The notes below the pieces were generated by a model. It had not been told where the DNA came from and did not search any database. It saw only the letters and a list, made by a program, of their open reading frames with translations. Below, piece by piece: positions 36,001-45,940 of a DNA stretch of 64,000 bases (position 1 is its first letter; each line of letters starts with the position of its first letter). A program made the translations under genes and the position numbers. The DNA comes from Balanoglossus misakiensis (lineage: Eukaryota; Hemichordata): contig CM082582.2 in assembly GCA_040954595.2 (NCBI GenBank), positions 10,912,001-10,976,000 of the forward strand, in the 5' to 3' direction.

Positions 36001-39000
36001 ACGACTTGAAGACGATAAAGGAACAGAGAAATGCGGCCTCCAAGGAAGTGCAGAGACTGGAACAGACTTTGAAACAGCTGCAGTTGCATTTGGCATCACA
36101 GCACCAGAAGCACAAAACAGAAGTATGCAATTCAACTTTTTATTTTAGTCCCTTCACATCCTATTGTGAGAGTCTTGTCACTTAACTATTGGTCTTGGGT
36201 CGCTGTGTGATTTTGAATTTAATAGTCTTCTGTAAATTTTATGGTGCATGTAAGTGTATGTGTAGTTGTAAGTGTTTAGTTCATAGGTACATGTGTCTAT
36301 GGGCGTTGGGGTAAACTGATGATTAAATGTGATTAACCAACAGATATTCAAGCTTGAAGAACACGTCAAGAGGATGGACATGGATCTGACCAGTTCCCTG
36401 GATAAGGTGAAATCCCTGGAAAATGAGGTCGGCAGGAAGCAAGAGAGCTTGAGCAAATCGGAAACGGACATTTCCCTGGCAAGGGAAAACATCAAAAGCA
36501 AAGTGGATGAGGTGAGTGTACAGAGCTGTGGAGTTGCAGTTTTTTCCATAATCCATGCTGGGCATGACATATAGAGACATCAACATATGCACTCTCAGTG
36601 TCATATTATGATACTATGACTTATGTTGTGATCCGCTTCCTCCCACAGATTGAGAGACTGGAATCCACCATCCGGGACCTGCAGATGGAAATCCAACACC
36701 TGCAAGCCCTGGAGAGGCAGGCGGACAACGACAACGCCCAGCTGCAGGGAGAGATCAGGCAGCTGAAGGAAGATATCAACGAAGCACGGCAGCAGTACAG
36801 AGATTGCGCCCAAGAAGTAAGTGGGCTGCTTTATGTTTCTTTTACTCTCTTTTAGTATAAAATGTCTACCGTTGTATCACAACCCACCCATCCTTAAAAA
36901 AATATTTAGCTCCATGACGAAAACATTCCCCACTTTTTTTCTCTCAGCTTGCCCACCATGAAGAGAAACTGATGTTGATGGAGAGCAGCCTGCAGACCAC
37001 GCAGGAGCAACTCAGCAACCGGGTCACCGAGGTCGTGCGCCACGAGCAGCTCAACCGCAAACTGCAGGCCGAACTGAAAGCCACGAGGGACAGATTCAAG
37101 CAGAACGAAGAAGAGACGGATGAGACGAGGTCCGAGCTGGATCGACTGAAGAGGGAGCTGAGCTCCACCAGGGAGCAACACCAGATCAGTATGCACGAGA
37201 ATCTGCAGTATCAGCAATTGGCCCACCAGACTGAGTTGGAGCTCACCACAGCCAGAGATCAGGTCAGACTACTCCAAGAACAGGTAAGGAACATTTCAAG
37301 TTTCATACTGTAGAAAATGAGAAGAAAGAGACCTTTCTTCAGTCGATTTGTTTATCCGATTGATATTCCTTGTCCGTAGGTGACCCACCAAGACAAAGTA
37401 CTGCAGGACATCCAGGAAGATCTCCGGGAAGAAAGATACAAGAATCAGGATGCCAGCAAACAGCTTCAGCAGCAAAAACGAGCTGTTGTAGAGCTGAACG
37501 ACCAGCTGGAAAACCACAAAAAGCAGCTCAAGAATGAAACAAACAAGGTGAGTGTTTTTTCCATCTATATTGTGATGTGAAAAATATATAGATGTGATAG
37601 AAAATACTGCATTGATTGCACCAGCTGTGATTGGAAGAAACCTGGTTACAACCTACTGTTTGCTGACTGTATGTGTATTTTTCACAGCTTAATGAAAGAG
37701 AAAATTCCATGACCACAGTGCTGTCAGACTACGAAGCGCTGCAGGGCAAACTGAGAGCGACAAAAGAAGAACTGGCGGAGAAAGATGGGCAGCTGAGAGT
37801 TGCCAGGGTGAACATCGACTCGGGCGAGAAACAGAGACAGCACCACATCCAGGAAATCAGCAGATACGAAGAAACGTTGGCGCAGATCCAGAATGATCTG
37901 GAATCGAGCCAAGAAAACTACAGAACGTGTCATTCTGAGGTGAGACTTAGGTTAATATTCTGGGCATGGAATTATGCTTTGCATTTGCCTATGCAGGCAT
38001 GTGTCCACATAGGCAAATTATGTGGCAGGCCCATATGCATGGCACATGATGCATGCAAAACATGCTTTGGATACATAGATACATACATACATGTACATGT
38101 ATTTATGCACACATACACACATACACATAATTATGTATATCAAGATGTAGAATTTCAATACAGTGACTGCCATATTGGAACATTTCTGACTCTCTCGTGT
38201 ATATGTTTGTCTGTTGCAGTTGACAAAGAGCCAACACAATGTTAAAGAACTGAGAGAAGAACTAGCAGACCTTCAGTCGAAACACAAAGACATTATGGAG
38301 CACTTGACTGAGAAGTCAGCAATGGCGGCCAGCCAGAAAACAGACCTAAGTAGACTTGATCAGAAAACTCACAGCATGGCTGAAGAGGTAAGTCTGGAAA
38401 TTTTCTGCAAATTGATGAATGATTTACACTTTTGAGGATATTAAGCAGAAAAAAAATTCAGTTTTGTGAACGTATTTGGACCCCAGGCTTGTAGGTTGAA
38501 ACAGCCATGGGAACTCATCACTGTCTATGATGTCTTCTGCAGATTCAAGATTTTGATTTTCCCAATTTGTTGCATGCTTAATTCATTCTACCACAGATTG
38601 CAATTTACGAGGAGAAGATGCGAAAACTGCGGACAGAGCTGCAGAAGGTGCAAGAGTTGAACAGACAAGGGGAGGAGGAACTGAAGAACTATGAGGGACG
38701 AATGCAGGAAATGAACTCCAAGATCGTGCAGACACAGGAGAAACACCGACAAAGCCTCCAGGAGATAGCCATGCGAGAGGAACAACTTGTGGTGCATAAA
38801 GTGGAGTTGGCATCCTCTCAGGAGAAACTCCGACACAGAGCAGATGAGGTGCGTTATGATGCATATGTTCTGGATTTGTGCTGTCATTGAACCTTTTACA
38901 TGACACAGTTTTTAAGTCACCTTTGAACTTTCAAGGCCACTCTATCACTTTGTTGTGTGTTCAGTGATAGTCATAATCAGCCAATGGACTGTAAATATGT

Positions 39001-41105
39001 GTCACTGGTACAATTGGTGTGACTGACTCCAGCACATACTGTAAAATCTCAAAGAAAATCCCAAACTATCTTAAATTAATTATACATTTCAATAGGGATT
39101 TTACAGTAGATTGGTTTTCCTATCCTGCATACAAAAATCAGCCATGTTTTCAGGGACATGTTGATTTTGTCAATCCTATTTGTCAGACTGGACTTCAGTT
39201 GCACTTTGACCTTCTGCCTCTCTGCAAAACTGAAAAGGGAAGGTTCAGATATCTCCATGTTGGGAGGGGGATGTCCCACAAAACAAGGTGAAATTCATGT
39301 TAATGATAACTGCGATAATCTACCCCAACAGAGCGAGAGACTGAAAAATGAGCTGGCAAATTTGAGGCAGAAATATCAGTACAGTGCAGAGGACAACGAG
39401 AGACTGAAGTCTGCGTTGGATGAAGCCAGAGACAATGGAGACAGACTGCACAAGGAGAGTGAATTAGTAGTTGCCAATGTCAATAATTGGGTTTTTGAAC
39501 AAAAGTAAGTTTGGTTTTGTAATTTTCAAATTTTATTTTGAAATTCTGAATTTAGACTATGGGTATTTGATTTTGTTAATAACATCAAATTTTAGGCCAC
39601 TGAAGTTCACATGATCACATACAAACATCTGCTTTTCCTATTGATGTTTACTTTCTGAGTTTGTCGAAATTTCAACTAACTGTGGGGATTTCTTCATTGT
39701 CTCAACATACTGTGTATTAATCATAGCCGTGAATGTCAATCTGTCCACAGGCAAGCCAATGAGAGATTGGGTGCCAAGATCCGTGAACAAAGCCAGGCCA
39801 TCAGGGCACTGACATCAGAGAAAGAGTAAGTTTTGTACACAATGATAAGATTTCATAGAAAAATTACTGCACACTTATTGGTATCACTGGACGGTTATCC
39901 TCCTGGACATTTCACCATGTTTATTTTTGCATGTGTTCTTTCTTCATCCAGACAACTTCTAGAAAACAATGAAGTCCTACAGAAGAACATGATACGGGTG
40001 AAGTCGGAGAACGATCAGTACAGGATCGAGTCTGAGAGATTCAAAGCGCTACAGAGTCACTCCACCCAACAGCAGGTCTTGCTTCACCAGCTCAGAAGTC
40101 GACTTGAGGATCACGAGTAAGTTTTTCATTGAGGGTTACAATAATGTGGTGATCTCAGTTGTACTTATGTAAAGCATAAAAAGTTCCCGGTCCGTGAATA
40201 TAGTTTAATCTAATGATTTGTAGTATTAATGGTTTCATGACAATCTCCTGCCCCCAATTCGCTGCAGGTACGAACAAGACCACGAGTTGTCTGAGAAGCT
40301 GGCAACGATTGAAGACCTCCACTGCCGACTGAAGGCAAACGTGGACTCCATACAGAAGCTGAATGAGCAGCTGAGCGTTCTCAACAAGGACAACCTCAAA
40401 CTGCGACAGGACCTGGAACGGGAGAAAGCCGGGCGACAGAGCATGCAACTGCAGCTGGAAAGCAAGCAGCAGGCCATGTTGGCTATCAAGGCACAGGTGT
40501 GTGTTAAATGTATGTTGTTTATGAGGTGAACGTTGGTTGACATATAGAGCAACAGATGGAAACATAAAGCACAGCCTGGTCTTTCGTTTTTTTGACATGT
40601 ACAATACTGTGGTTGCTACACTTCGAATAACATGAAGACTATTAAACTCCAACCTGTGCAAAGATGCTAAATTTGCGTGGAATGATTTTCCTTCACAGCT
40701 TGAAGCCAAACACCAACAACCAGGTGATCTGTCCATGAACTTTGAATCTCTGGGTCTGTCAGATTCGGCCTATGCATCAGCCTTGGAAAGGGGAATGCTG
40801 AAGGCTTCAAAAGTAAGAAGATAAAAATGTTTTATCTGGTTTCCTGCTGTGTCATTTTGCTTGCAGTGTACCAATCATTCCATTCCATTTTTCTGTTCCA
40901 GGGAAACGCTTCCTTCACTAGCCGGGCATTGGAAGATGCCGGAGTGACCGATCCCAGTGCCTTGGACAGGTCCTACTGGATCAAGCGGGTTGGTGAACTT
41001 TCCATTCAACTCCAGCAGAGCAGTGAATATTGGTCGGAGAAAGTGAGAGACTTGTCCATGCAGATTGAAATGACCAAGTCTGGACATGGTTCTCCTGCAA
41101 AATAA
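15168..41105 (+). CDS. Giant coiled-coil protein built of 28-residue exon modules
   Basis: Forty-five coding exons join without a frame break to 7023 nt, about 2340 aa. Exon coordinates are given in the three sub-entries that follow. The N-terminus is a short Ser/Gly/Arg-rich head; nearly all the rest is heptad-patterned sequence rich in Glu, Gln, Lys and Leu, with no membrane segment, signal peptide or globular enzyme domain. It is therefore probably a cytoplasmic or cytoskeletal rod-forming or scaffold protein. I do not recognise the family with confidence. The segment VLQSYVNDLSEQNEVLVQTV near the start and SYWIKRVGELSIQLQQSSEY near the end look like conserved signatures that a search should resolve. 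Centrosomal, ciliary, sperm-tail and golgin-type proteins are all possible. Introns are phase 0 up to intron 39. The ATG at 15168 is the first in frame, and an in-frame GTG lies upstream at 15138. A possible poly(A) signal is at 42996-43001. Confidence 0.9.
17007..17028. repeat. (ATAC)n microsatellite
   Basis: About five tandem ATAC/TACA units in intron 1 of the coiled-coil gene, set in a wider stretch rich in acatgta motifs. Confidence 0.8.
27734..27787 (+). other. Candidate alternative first coding exon in intron 16
   Basis: ATG followed by 17 codons (MASRKKISLTATVEMMAK) runs directly into a good donor (AAAG|gtaagc) in phase 0, the phase needed to join exon 17 (LMARDETI). It lies inside the 1.9-kb intron 16. 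If used, an internal promoter would produce a protein of about 1650 residues lacking the head and the first third of the rod. Nothing here proves transcription. Confidence 0.3.
28108..28130. repeat. 23-bp palindrome in intron 16
   Basis: Arms of 11 bp (aaaactttaca and its reverse complement) flank a single A at 28119. It has the same one-base-centre geometry as the larger palindrome at 6238-6278 but unrelated sequence, and is AT-rich enough that chance is plausible. Confidence 0.8.
31424..31543 (+). other. Candidate cassette or terminal exon in intron 23
   Basis: A good acceptor (ctttgacccacag) opens a phase-0 frame of 26 codons, LVDMVSLRCKVVLATGVLKM then IGDQYE, up to a possible donor (GAG|gtgtcc at 31501). 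Without splicing, the frame continues 13 codons to TGA at 31541-31543, overlapping an AATAAA near 31530. The stretch is clearly richer in G+C than its flanks. It is not heptad-patterned, so inclusion would interrupt or end the rod. A 12-nt microexon (LVDM, donor gtgagc) is a third reading. Confidence 0.35.
39332..41105 (+). other. Coiled-coil gene, exons 40-45: C-terminal part
   Basis: Exons: 39332-39504, 39751-39825, 39952-40116, 40268-40496, 40699-40812 and 40902-41105. Introns 40, 41 and 42 are phase 2, unlike every upstream intron, and exon lengths leave the 84-nt rule. Exons 40-43 are still coiled coil (ERLKNELANL, RLGAKIREQSQAIR). Exon 44 ends the rod with a non-helical stretch (GDLSMNFESLGLSDSAY). 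Exon 45 codes a short tail domain containing SYWIKRVGELSIQLQQSSEY and then WSEKVRDLSMQIE, and ends GSPAK. This tail looks like a separate conserved unit. Confidence 0.88.
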
Positions 41106-43504
41106 CACCGTGATGGGGTAGAAAATTAGATTTTCACAATCCTCGTACAAATAATCAGAACCTATCACTAGTCAGCTCCCTCTCATTTGTCCAAACTGTG
41201 CAAGTAAAAGCAATGCATTTGTACCCAAAAAATGAGATTGCACCTTCCTCATGCCTTACTTGAATCAAGATGTGAGCCTTTCACCCCTGTCTTCTAGTAT
41301 GTGGAACAGCCCAATCAAATTGAATACAGTTGGGTTGTACCACATAATGGCAGCAAAGATCATCATTACAGGTGGGTATCTTGCCAGTTCTCCAACCCAC
41401 AGTTGATCGAGACACTTCACAGTATCTTTCCTCCAACAATTGCATGCTGTTGAATAGCCATGAAAAAATGCTCACCATTTTTGACTGACATTCAGAGAAA
41501 CATATCTAACATATGTATGTTATCTGCTCAATCCCATTGTTAACGCCAGTTTTTACAATTTTGTTAATTTGACCATAGACAGTAGCCTTTTAAATATAAG
41601 ATTTTGGGAAAAGTGTTTTTTAATTCACTTTTATGCAAACAACAGGAGTACAAGCAATAATGCTGAAATACTAGTAACTGAACAGGGAGAAGCTTTTTAA
41701 GTTCACAATTACCGGTAAGTTTAACTTCTTTGGCCAGTGTTAAAAGAAATCTGACCAGACCAATACAGGAATTGATGAAATCAGTTGCAGTACTTGCAAC
41801 ATAGTCACTGTTCATAATGTACCATTGTCTCAGTACATTCAACACAGGTTGTGTTGGACCAACACATCGATATAACTAAGCTGCTACGTGGTATGTTTCC
41901 GAGTTGCTATGCAACTGGTGTGCAGTGTGTTATAACACCTACAACATTGCTTCAAGATGCAGCCAGCAGCAGCAACACATGGTTGCAGTCATGCTGAAGC
42001 ATCTCAACTGAATACAAGTGTAGTGTGACATACATTTAATGTAAACTTTTATTTTCTCTCAGTTAATGTCATTTTCCTTTTCAGTGTATACCATTAGTTA
42101 CTTAATTTTACCAAAAATCATCTTTTTCACTAAATCTAGAAATTGTGTGTACAGCTTTAAAGTCTAACAGCAGGCACCAACACCAGTTTATGTTCATTTA
42201 AAACTTTCTCTAACATATATTTAAAAATTTTCAGTTATTGTCACGTTTTTAAAGTAACGTAGAAGAGTCCAGTCACTTTTTTATTTTTGAAAAAAGAAAC
42301 TTTGATTCTGTGAAAAAAATACTATATATATGTAAACAAGAAATGTATGAAAAAGCTGATCTTTTTAAAAATTATAGCTCAATGTAAGTTGTCATCCTGT
42401 AAGTTATTTTTAATTTTTAATAAGTGTTTATGTATGTTCATTAAAGATGATGTAAAAAATTTAATTTGCAATAATACAATCACTTATTGTAATTTTAAAT
42501 ATTTTTACCAATTTTTTTTAAATTGTTAGCAGTATTTGATAAAAAAGCTTTAAGAGTGATTCCTTAGAAATTCCTTTCTCAGGAGCTATACTATTTTGTA
42601 CTTTAGGCATAAGAATACTTGGCAGCTTATGAAGTCACAGACTCCAGGTGATGAGCTGGTCAGAGTTGGCGTGACCAAAAATGTAAGTCTTGTGTTGGGA
42701 AGATGATCTCAATTTCATTGCTGGCACCCTTGGCTTTCTAATTATAAACTTGTATATTTCAGCTACAATAATATTGTGTTTTGCCTAATAATTTATCATT
42801 GCTCGTGTGTCTAAACTTTTGCTGTGTTTTTTATATACAAAGATTATTTTTGTAGGCTATAAATATTTGTAATAATTTTTTTTTCGCTGAATGTGGAGTA
42901 TTCACATTTTTTCTTTATTTTGTAAACCTCACAGGGACGTGTAAATTTGTAAGAAACCTCAAATTGTAATTTTTGACAGTACTTAAATATGGAGAAATAA
43001 AATAATAATAAATGCTGTTTTCTAGTGCATTTGTCACAGGGTTTGAACCCAAGGTTCATATAATCCTAAAACAGCATTTTCAATCTGAACACACTCTAGA
43101 ATTTTGAAGATGAAAAACACGTCTACAGATTTTTTTTAAATAAGAAAATCTTTATTAACCACAAAAAAAGTATGACAGCACATTACAAGTTTCTCCCAGG
43201 GATGATGCACCACTGGTGTGTTGATAGAGATACATTATGTATGAAAATCTATAATTGATGACAACATTGCACTAACAATTTTCACAGCATTTTGCAGCAT
43301 TTCACAAAGGGAATCAAAGTGTTTGGCAAGTGTTTTGCATATATGGCGAAGAGTATTGCATTGATTCCCGTAGAATCTGTCAGCAGAGGGTAGCCCACTC
43401 CAATCCGAGGTTTCGCCATTCAAAGCTGATCCCTGCAATCCAGCTATCCGATGCTTTCTCCTTGTTTCAGCTTCTGACGCTACTCGACGATTGGGCAGCT
43501 AATG
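41106..43504. other. Convergent 3' regions of coiled-coil gene and ENTR1
   Basis: No coding exon is seen. The plus-strand transcript probably ends after AATAAA at 42996-43001, giving a 3' UTR of about 1.9 kb. The minus-strand ENTR1 transcript has AATAAA (TTTATT on the plus strand) at 43151-43156. The two predicted ends are only about 150 bp apart and tail-to-tail. The region is strongly AT-rich, especially 42050-42560. Confidence 0.5.
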
Positions 43505-45555
43505 CTAGCTTGATTGTTGAGTACTGCCAGACGTGTGCTCTTCTGTTACCACGGCGATACTTGAAAGTGTCTCTGAGATAAGTTTTAACATGTCCAAACC
43601 TTGCAACAATTGCCTGTGGTAAGATGGAGAGAAATAACACTGAAGTTAGAAGAATGCTTATTTCACTGTGTTTTGGAATCAGCAAAGCTGTTCTGCACTT
43701 ATGAGATCAGGTATTGGCCCTTCCATTCATGGCTATGACTGGACAGTATGAGAAGACACACAATGAAATCTCTATACCTGATTGCTGGTTCGGCTGTTGT
43801 AGCACCAACGGATAATTTTTCGGCAGCAGTCAGAGCAGTCTGTGTGATGGCGTTCACACTGATTCGTTCAGCTTCCAACTGTTGTTTCTCTGCACCGAGA
43901 GCAGACATCTGACCCTGGTTAAAGTAAAATCCAAGAAACTAATTACTGCTTTTCCAGTATTTGCCACTGATCAGGAAATTTGCCCAGCTAATCCTCTAAT
44001 AGGCTTATACCAGATTCGCATAGTTTTTCAGGGGGATAAAACCCAAAAGCTCAATCCAACCTTTAAAGCTTTGACTTCTTGTTTGAGTTGTGTCACCATG
44101 GTTTCCGCCGCGACAGCTCTGGTCTGGAAAGAAACGCACATATGATTACTGAAATCTACAAAGGATACATGAAACAAACAACAGAGAACCAGTTATAGGA
44201 CTAGTGAACGATTACTTTGATGGAACTTACTGTTGTTAATTTGAGATTCTGTTCGACTTGATGTACCATGTTTTCAAGAGCTTGGGTGTCCTCAGCTTCT
44301 CGTTGGTGTACTTTCTTCATCTCCTTGAGCATAGCTGCAACTCTGAAAGACACAATGGGTGTTTTTTCAACACATTCAGTATGTGTACTGGTGATTTAGA
44401 GTCAGACAGTGAGATACCCTACAGAAAGGTGTGTGTTTTTGTCAGCCAGTGCTTTGCACCACCAACATACAAAAAGACACATCTTTCAACAGATTTTATT
44501 TTGAATACCGGTCTGATTCCTTTGTAGCAGCATTCTGTGCATCTTTTAGATCTCTCTTCAAAACTTTGTTCTCTTCCTTCACCCTCTTCATTTTGACAAT
44601 GATCTCCTCTTTACTCAGAGTTTCAAGGTCATCAGGGTCATCCAGATCAGCGAAAATATCCGGCAGTTCGCTGATCTTTTTCCGGCGTCCGAATTTTTGT
44701 GGGAAGACGTCGACCAGTGTGGTGTCCACAGCAGATTCTGTTGGCAGGGATGTGGAGTCAAAATCTGTCCTTCCGATTGTTGGCTGGATGTTTCCTCCAG
44801 AGAAATGTTCATTGTGAAAATTGGGAAGTGGTCCATCAATGCTTAAGTCTTCTTCATCCTGAAAAAAAATCCTGGACTTTGTTAATGCCTGGATGATATT
44901 CCCGAGTGCAAAAAAATCAAATCTCTGAACATTCCCATAATTTCACTGTTACTGTTGCTAAATTCACTGAAATAACCATCCTTACCTGAGATGACGACGA
45001 CGAACCTGAACTTGAATGTTTTGCATCTTTCTTCAGAAAGCGTTTAAATGAAAATGGATTGCTTTGTTCTCCTGATTTACACAGCTCTGAAAAATAACAA
45101 TAAATCAAATCATTTTGGGATGAAAGTCATAGTACACCTGGTTTGGGGTGGGAGTTTGGGGGGTGTGGTCGAGGGGGCGGGGTCACTATTCTGTTTACAT
45201 TTTCGGTCCTCATCTTCGAATCGGGTATGTCGATTAATGTGTCTGAGTCCCAGGGTTAATACCGACTGACAAGTTTTATTTTACCTGATGGATTCCGTTC
45301 ACTCAGTCCCAAATCGTGATCCAGGTTCTGTTTGTTATCGTCTGTTGTTGATCGGGTGCCGGTGGATGTCCCTGCGACCGGCATTTCATCGCTGAATATG
45401 TCGACAAATTTACCCGCGTCATTTTTACCCTTCTTTTTCTTGGATTTCTTTCCCGTTGTATTTTTGGACTTGGTTGAGGTCTGTTTCATAAATATGTCAA
45501 AGGAGAACGGATTCTCTTCGTCCGATACACTTCCGCCTTCTTCGCCCTCCATCAT
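43505..45555 (-). CDS. ENTR1: Endosome-associated trafficking regulator 1 (SDCCAG3)
   Basis: ENTR1 is an endosomal coiled-coil protein that acts with retromer in receptor recycling and in cytokinesis and ciliogenesis. Seven coding exons join in frame to 380 aa (human about 435): 45285-45555, 44986-45086, 44509-44858, 44231-44342, 44061-44123, 43778-43914 and 43505-43613. The acidic N-terminus has NPFSF at residues 15-19 and again at 100-104 (SNPFSFKRFLKK), a Lys-rich patch (KKSKKKKGK), then a long coiled coil. The most diagnostic part is ALENMVHQVEQNLKLTTTRA followed by VAAETMVTQLKQEV, matching the vertebrate V-x-Q-V-E-Q-N-L-x-L-x-x-x-R-A-V-x-A-E core. The last exon, RQLLQGLDMLKLISETLSSI, matches the family's C-terminal helix. 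The start at 45555 (a second ATG follows at once) is the least certain point, because the frame stays open upstream. Confidence 0.92.
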
Positions 45556-45940
45556 GAAATTGATCAAAACGAGGCTTTGGGTGATCCTCGTGACCTTTTC
45601 GTGACCCGAGAATTTTGCGGTGTACCATACCACTGGGTTAGTACATAAAACACAAACACATAAAATGAGTAATAAAAATAGGGCAGAAACAACAACTGCG
45701 AAATTATCAGTTATAATATACGTTACTACTAGCTGCAATTTAGCTACCTACATGTAATCTCTGCACTGAGAATGCTCACCTCCCCTCCCAAAATCTAGTG
45801 GTCGAACCCTAGTTATCGGGAGATGTTTGTTTGCATTCAAGCGCGCCACAAGGGTTGAAAGGTCACGCCCATCTTTCAACGACCGCTGCTGCGTGGCGTA
45901 AACACTAGAGGAGAAGGCTGCAGGTTTGACGAAAAATACG
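45556..45940. promoter_or_regulatory. Bidirectional promoter of ENTR1 and AGXT2
   Basis: Only 385 bp separate the two start codons, in head-to-head orientation. On the minus strand a donor (ggggag|gtgagc, exon edge 45780) and an acceptor preceded by a perfect TACTAAC branch site (exon edge 45632) predict a 147-bp intron in the ENTR1 leader. The remaining 160 bp must hold both cores. It contains CpG-rich segments (agcgcgcc) and an extended nuclear-receptor half-site (tgaaaggtca). No TATA box is evident. Confidence 0.55.

Larger units (their letters stand above)
21165..38848 (+). other. Coiled-coil gene, exons 6-39: modular 28-residue rod
   Basis: Exons: 21165-21332, 21524-21607, 22442-22504, 22890-22973, 24117-24200, 24363-24521, 24913-24975, 25463-25705, 25879-26025, 26151-26234, 26550-26708, 28602-28748, 28987-29145, 29280-29510, 29692-29775, 29948-30031, 30169-30252, 30397-30492, 33108-33191, 33384-33635, 34079-34183, 34367-34429, 34537-34779, 34904-35146, 35297-35527, 35642-35725, 35880-36122, 36344-36511, 36649-36816, 36948-37283, 37380-37547, 37688-37939, 38220-38387 and 38597-38848. 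All are phase 0-0. Most begin with a hydrophobic residue (LAKKEDAIKQL, LQQRDDVIHKL, INRCEETIADL, LTMKEDLIGQL), and many end in -EE or -DE just before the donor. The shared pattern is Leu, a charged pair at positions 4-5, Ile/Val at 8, Leu at 11 and 15, and an acidic end at 28. The exon 28 acceptor (tctaag) is the least certain boundary. Confidence 0.87.

Noticed and set aside
38018-38239. Frame with C-V-C-V-H-K-Y-M-Y-M-Y-type repeats
   Set aside because: It derives from a TACATA/CACACATA-rich intronic simple-sequence stretch.
40155-40736. 193-codon minus-strand frame
   Set aside because: Antisense shadow of coiled-coil exon 43, Leu/Gln-rich by complementarity.
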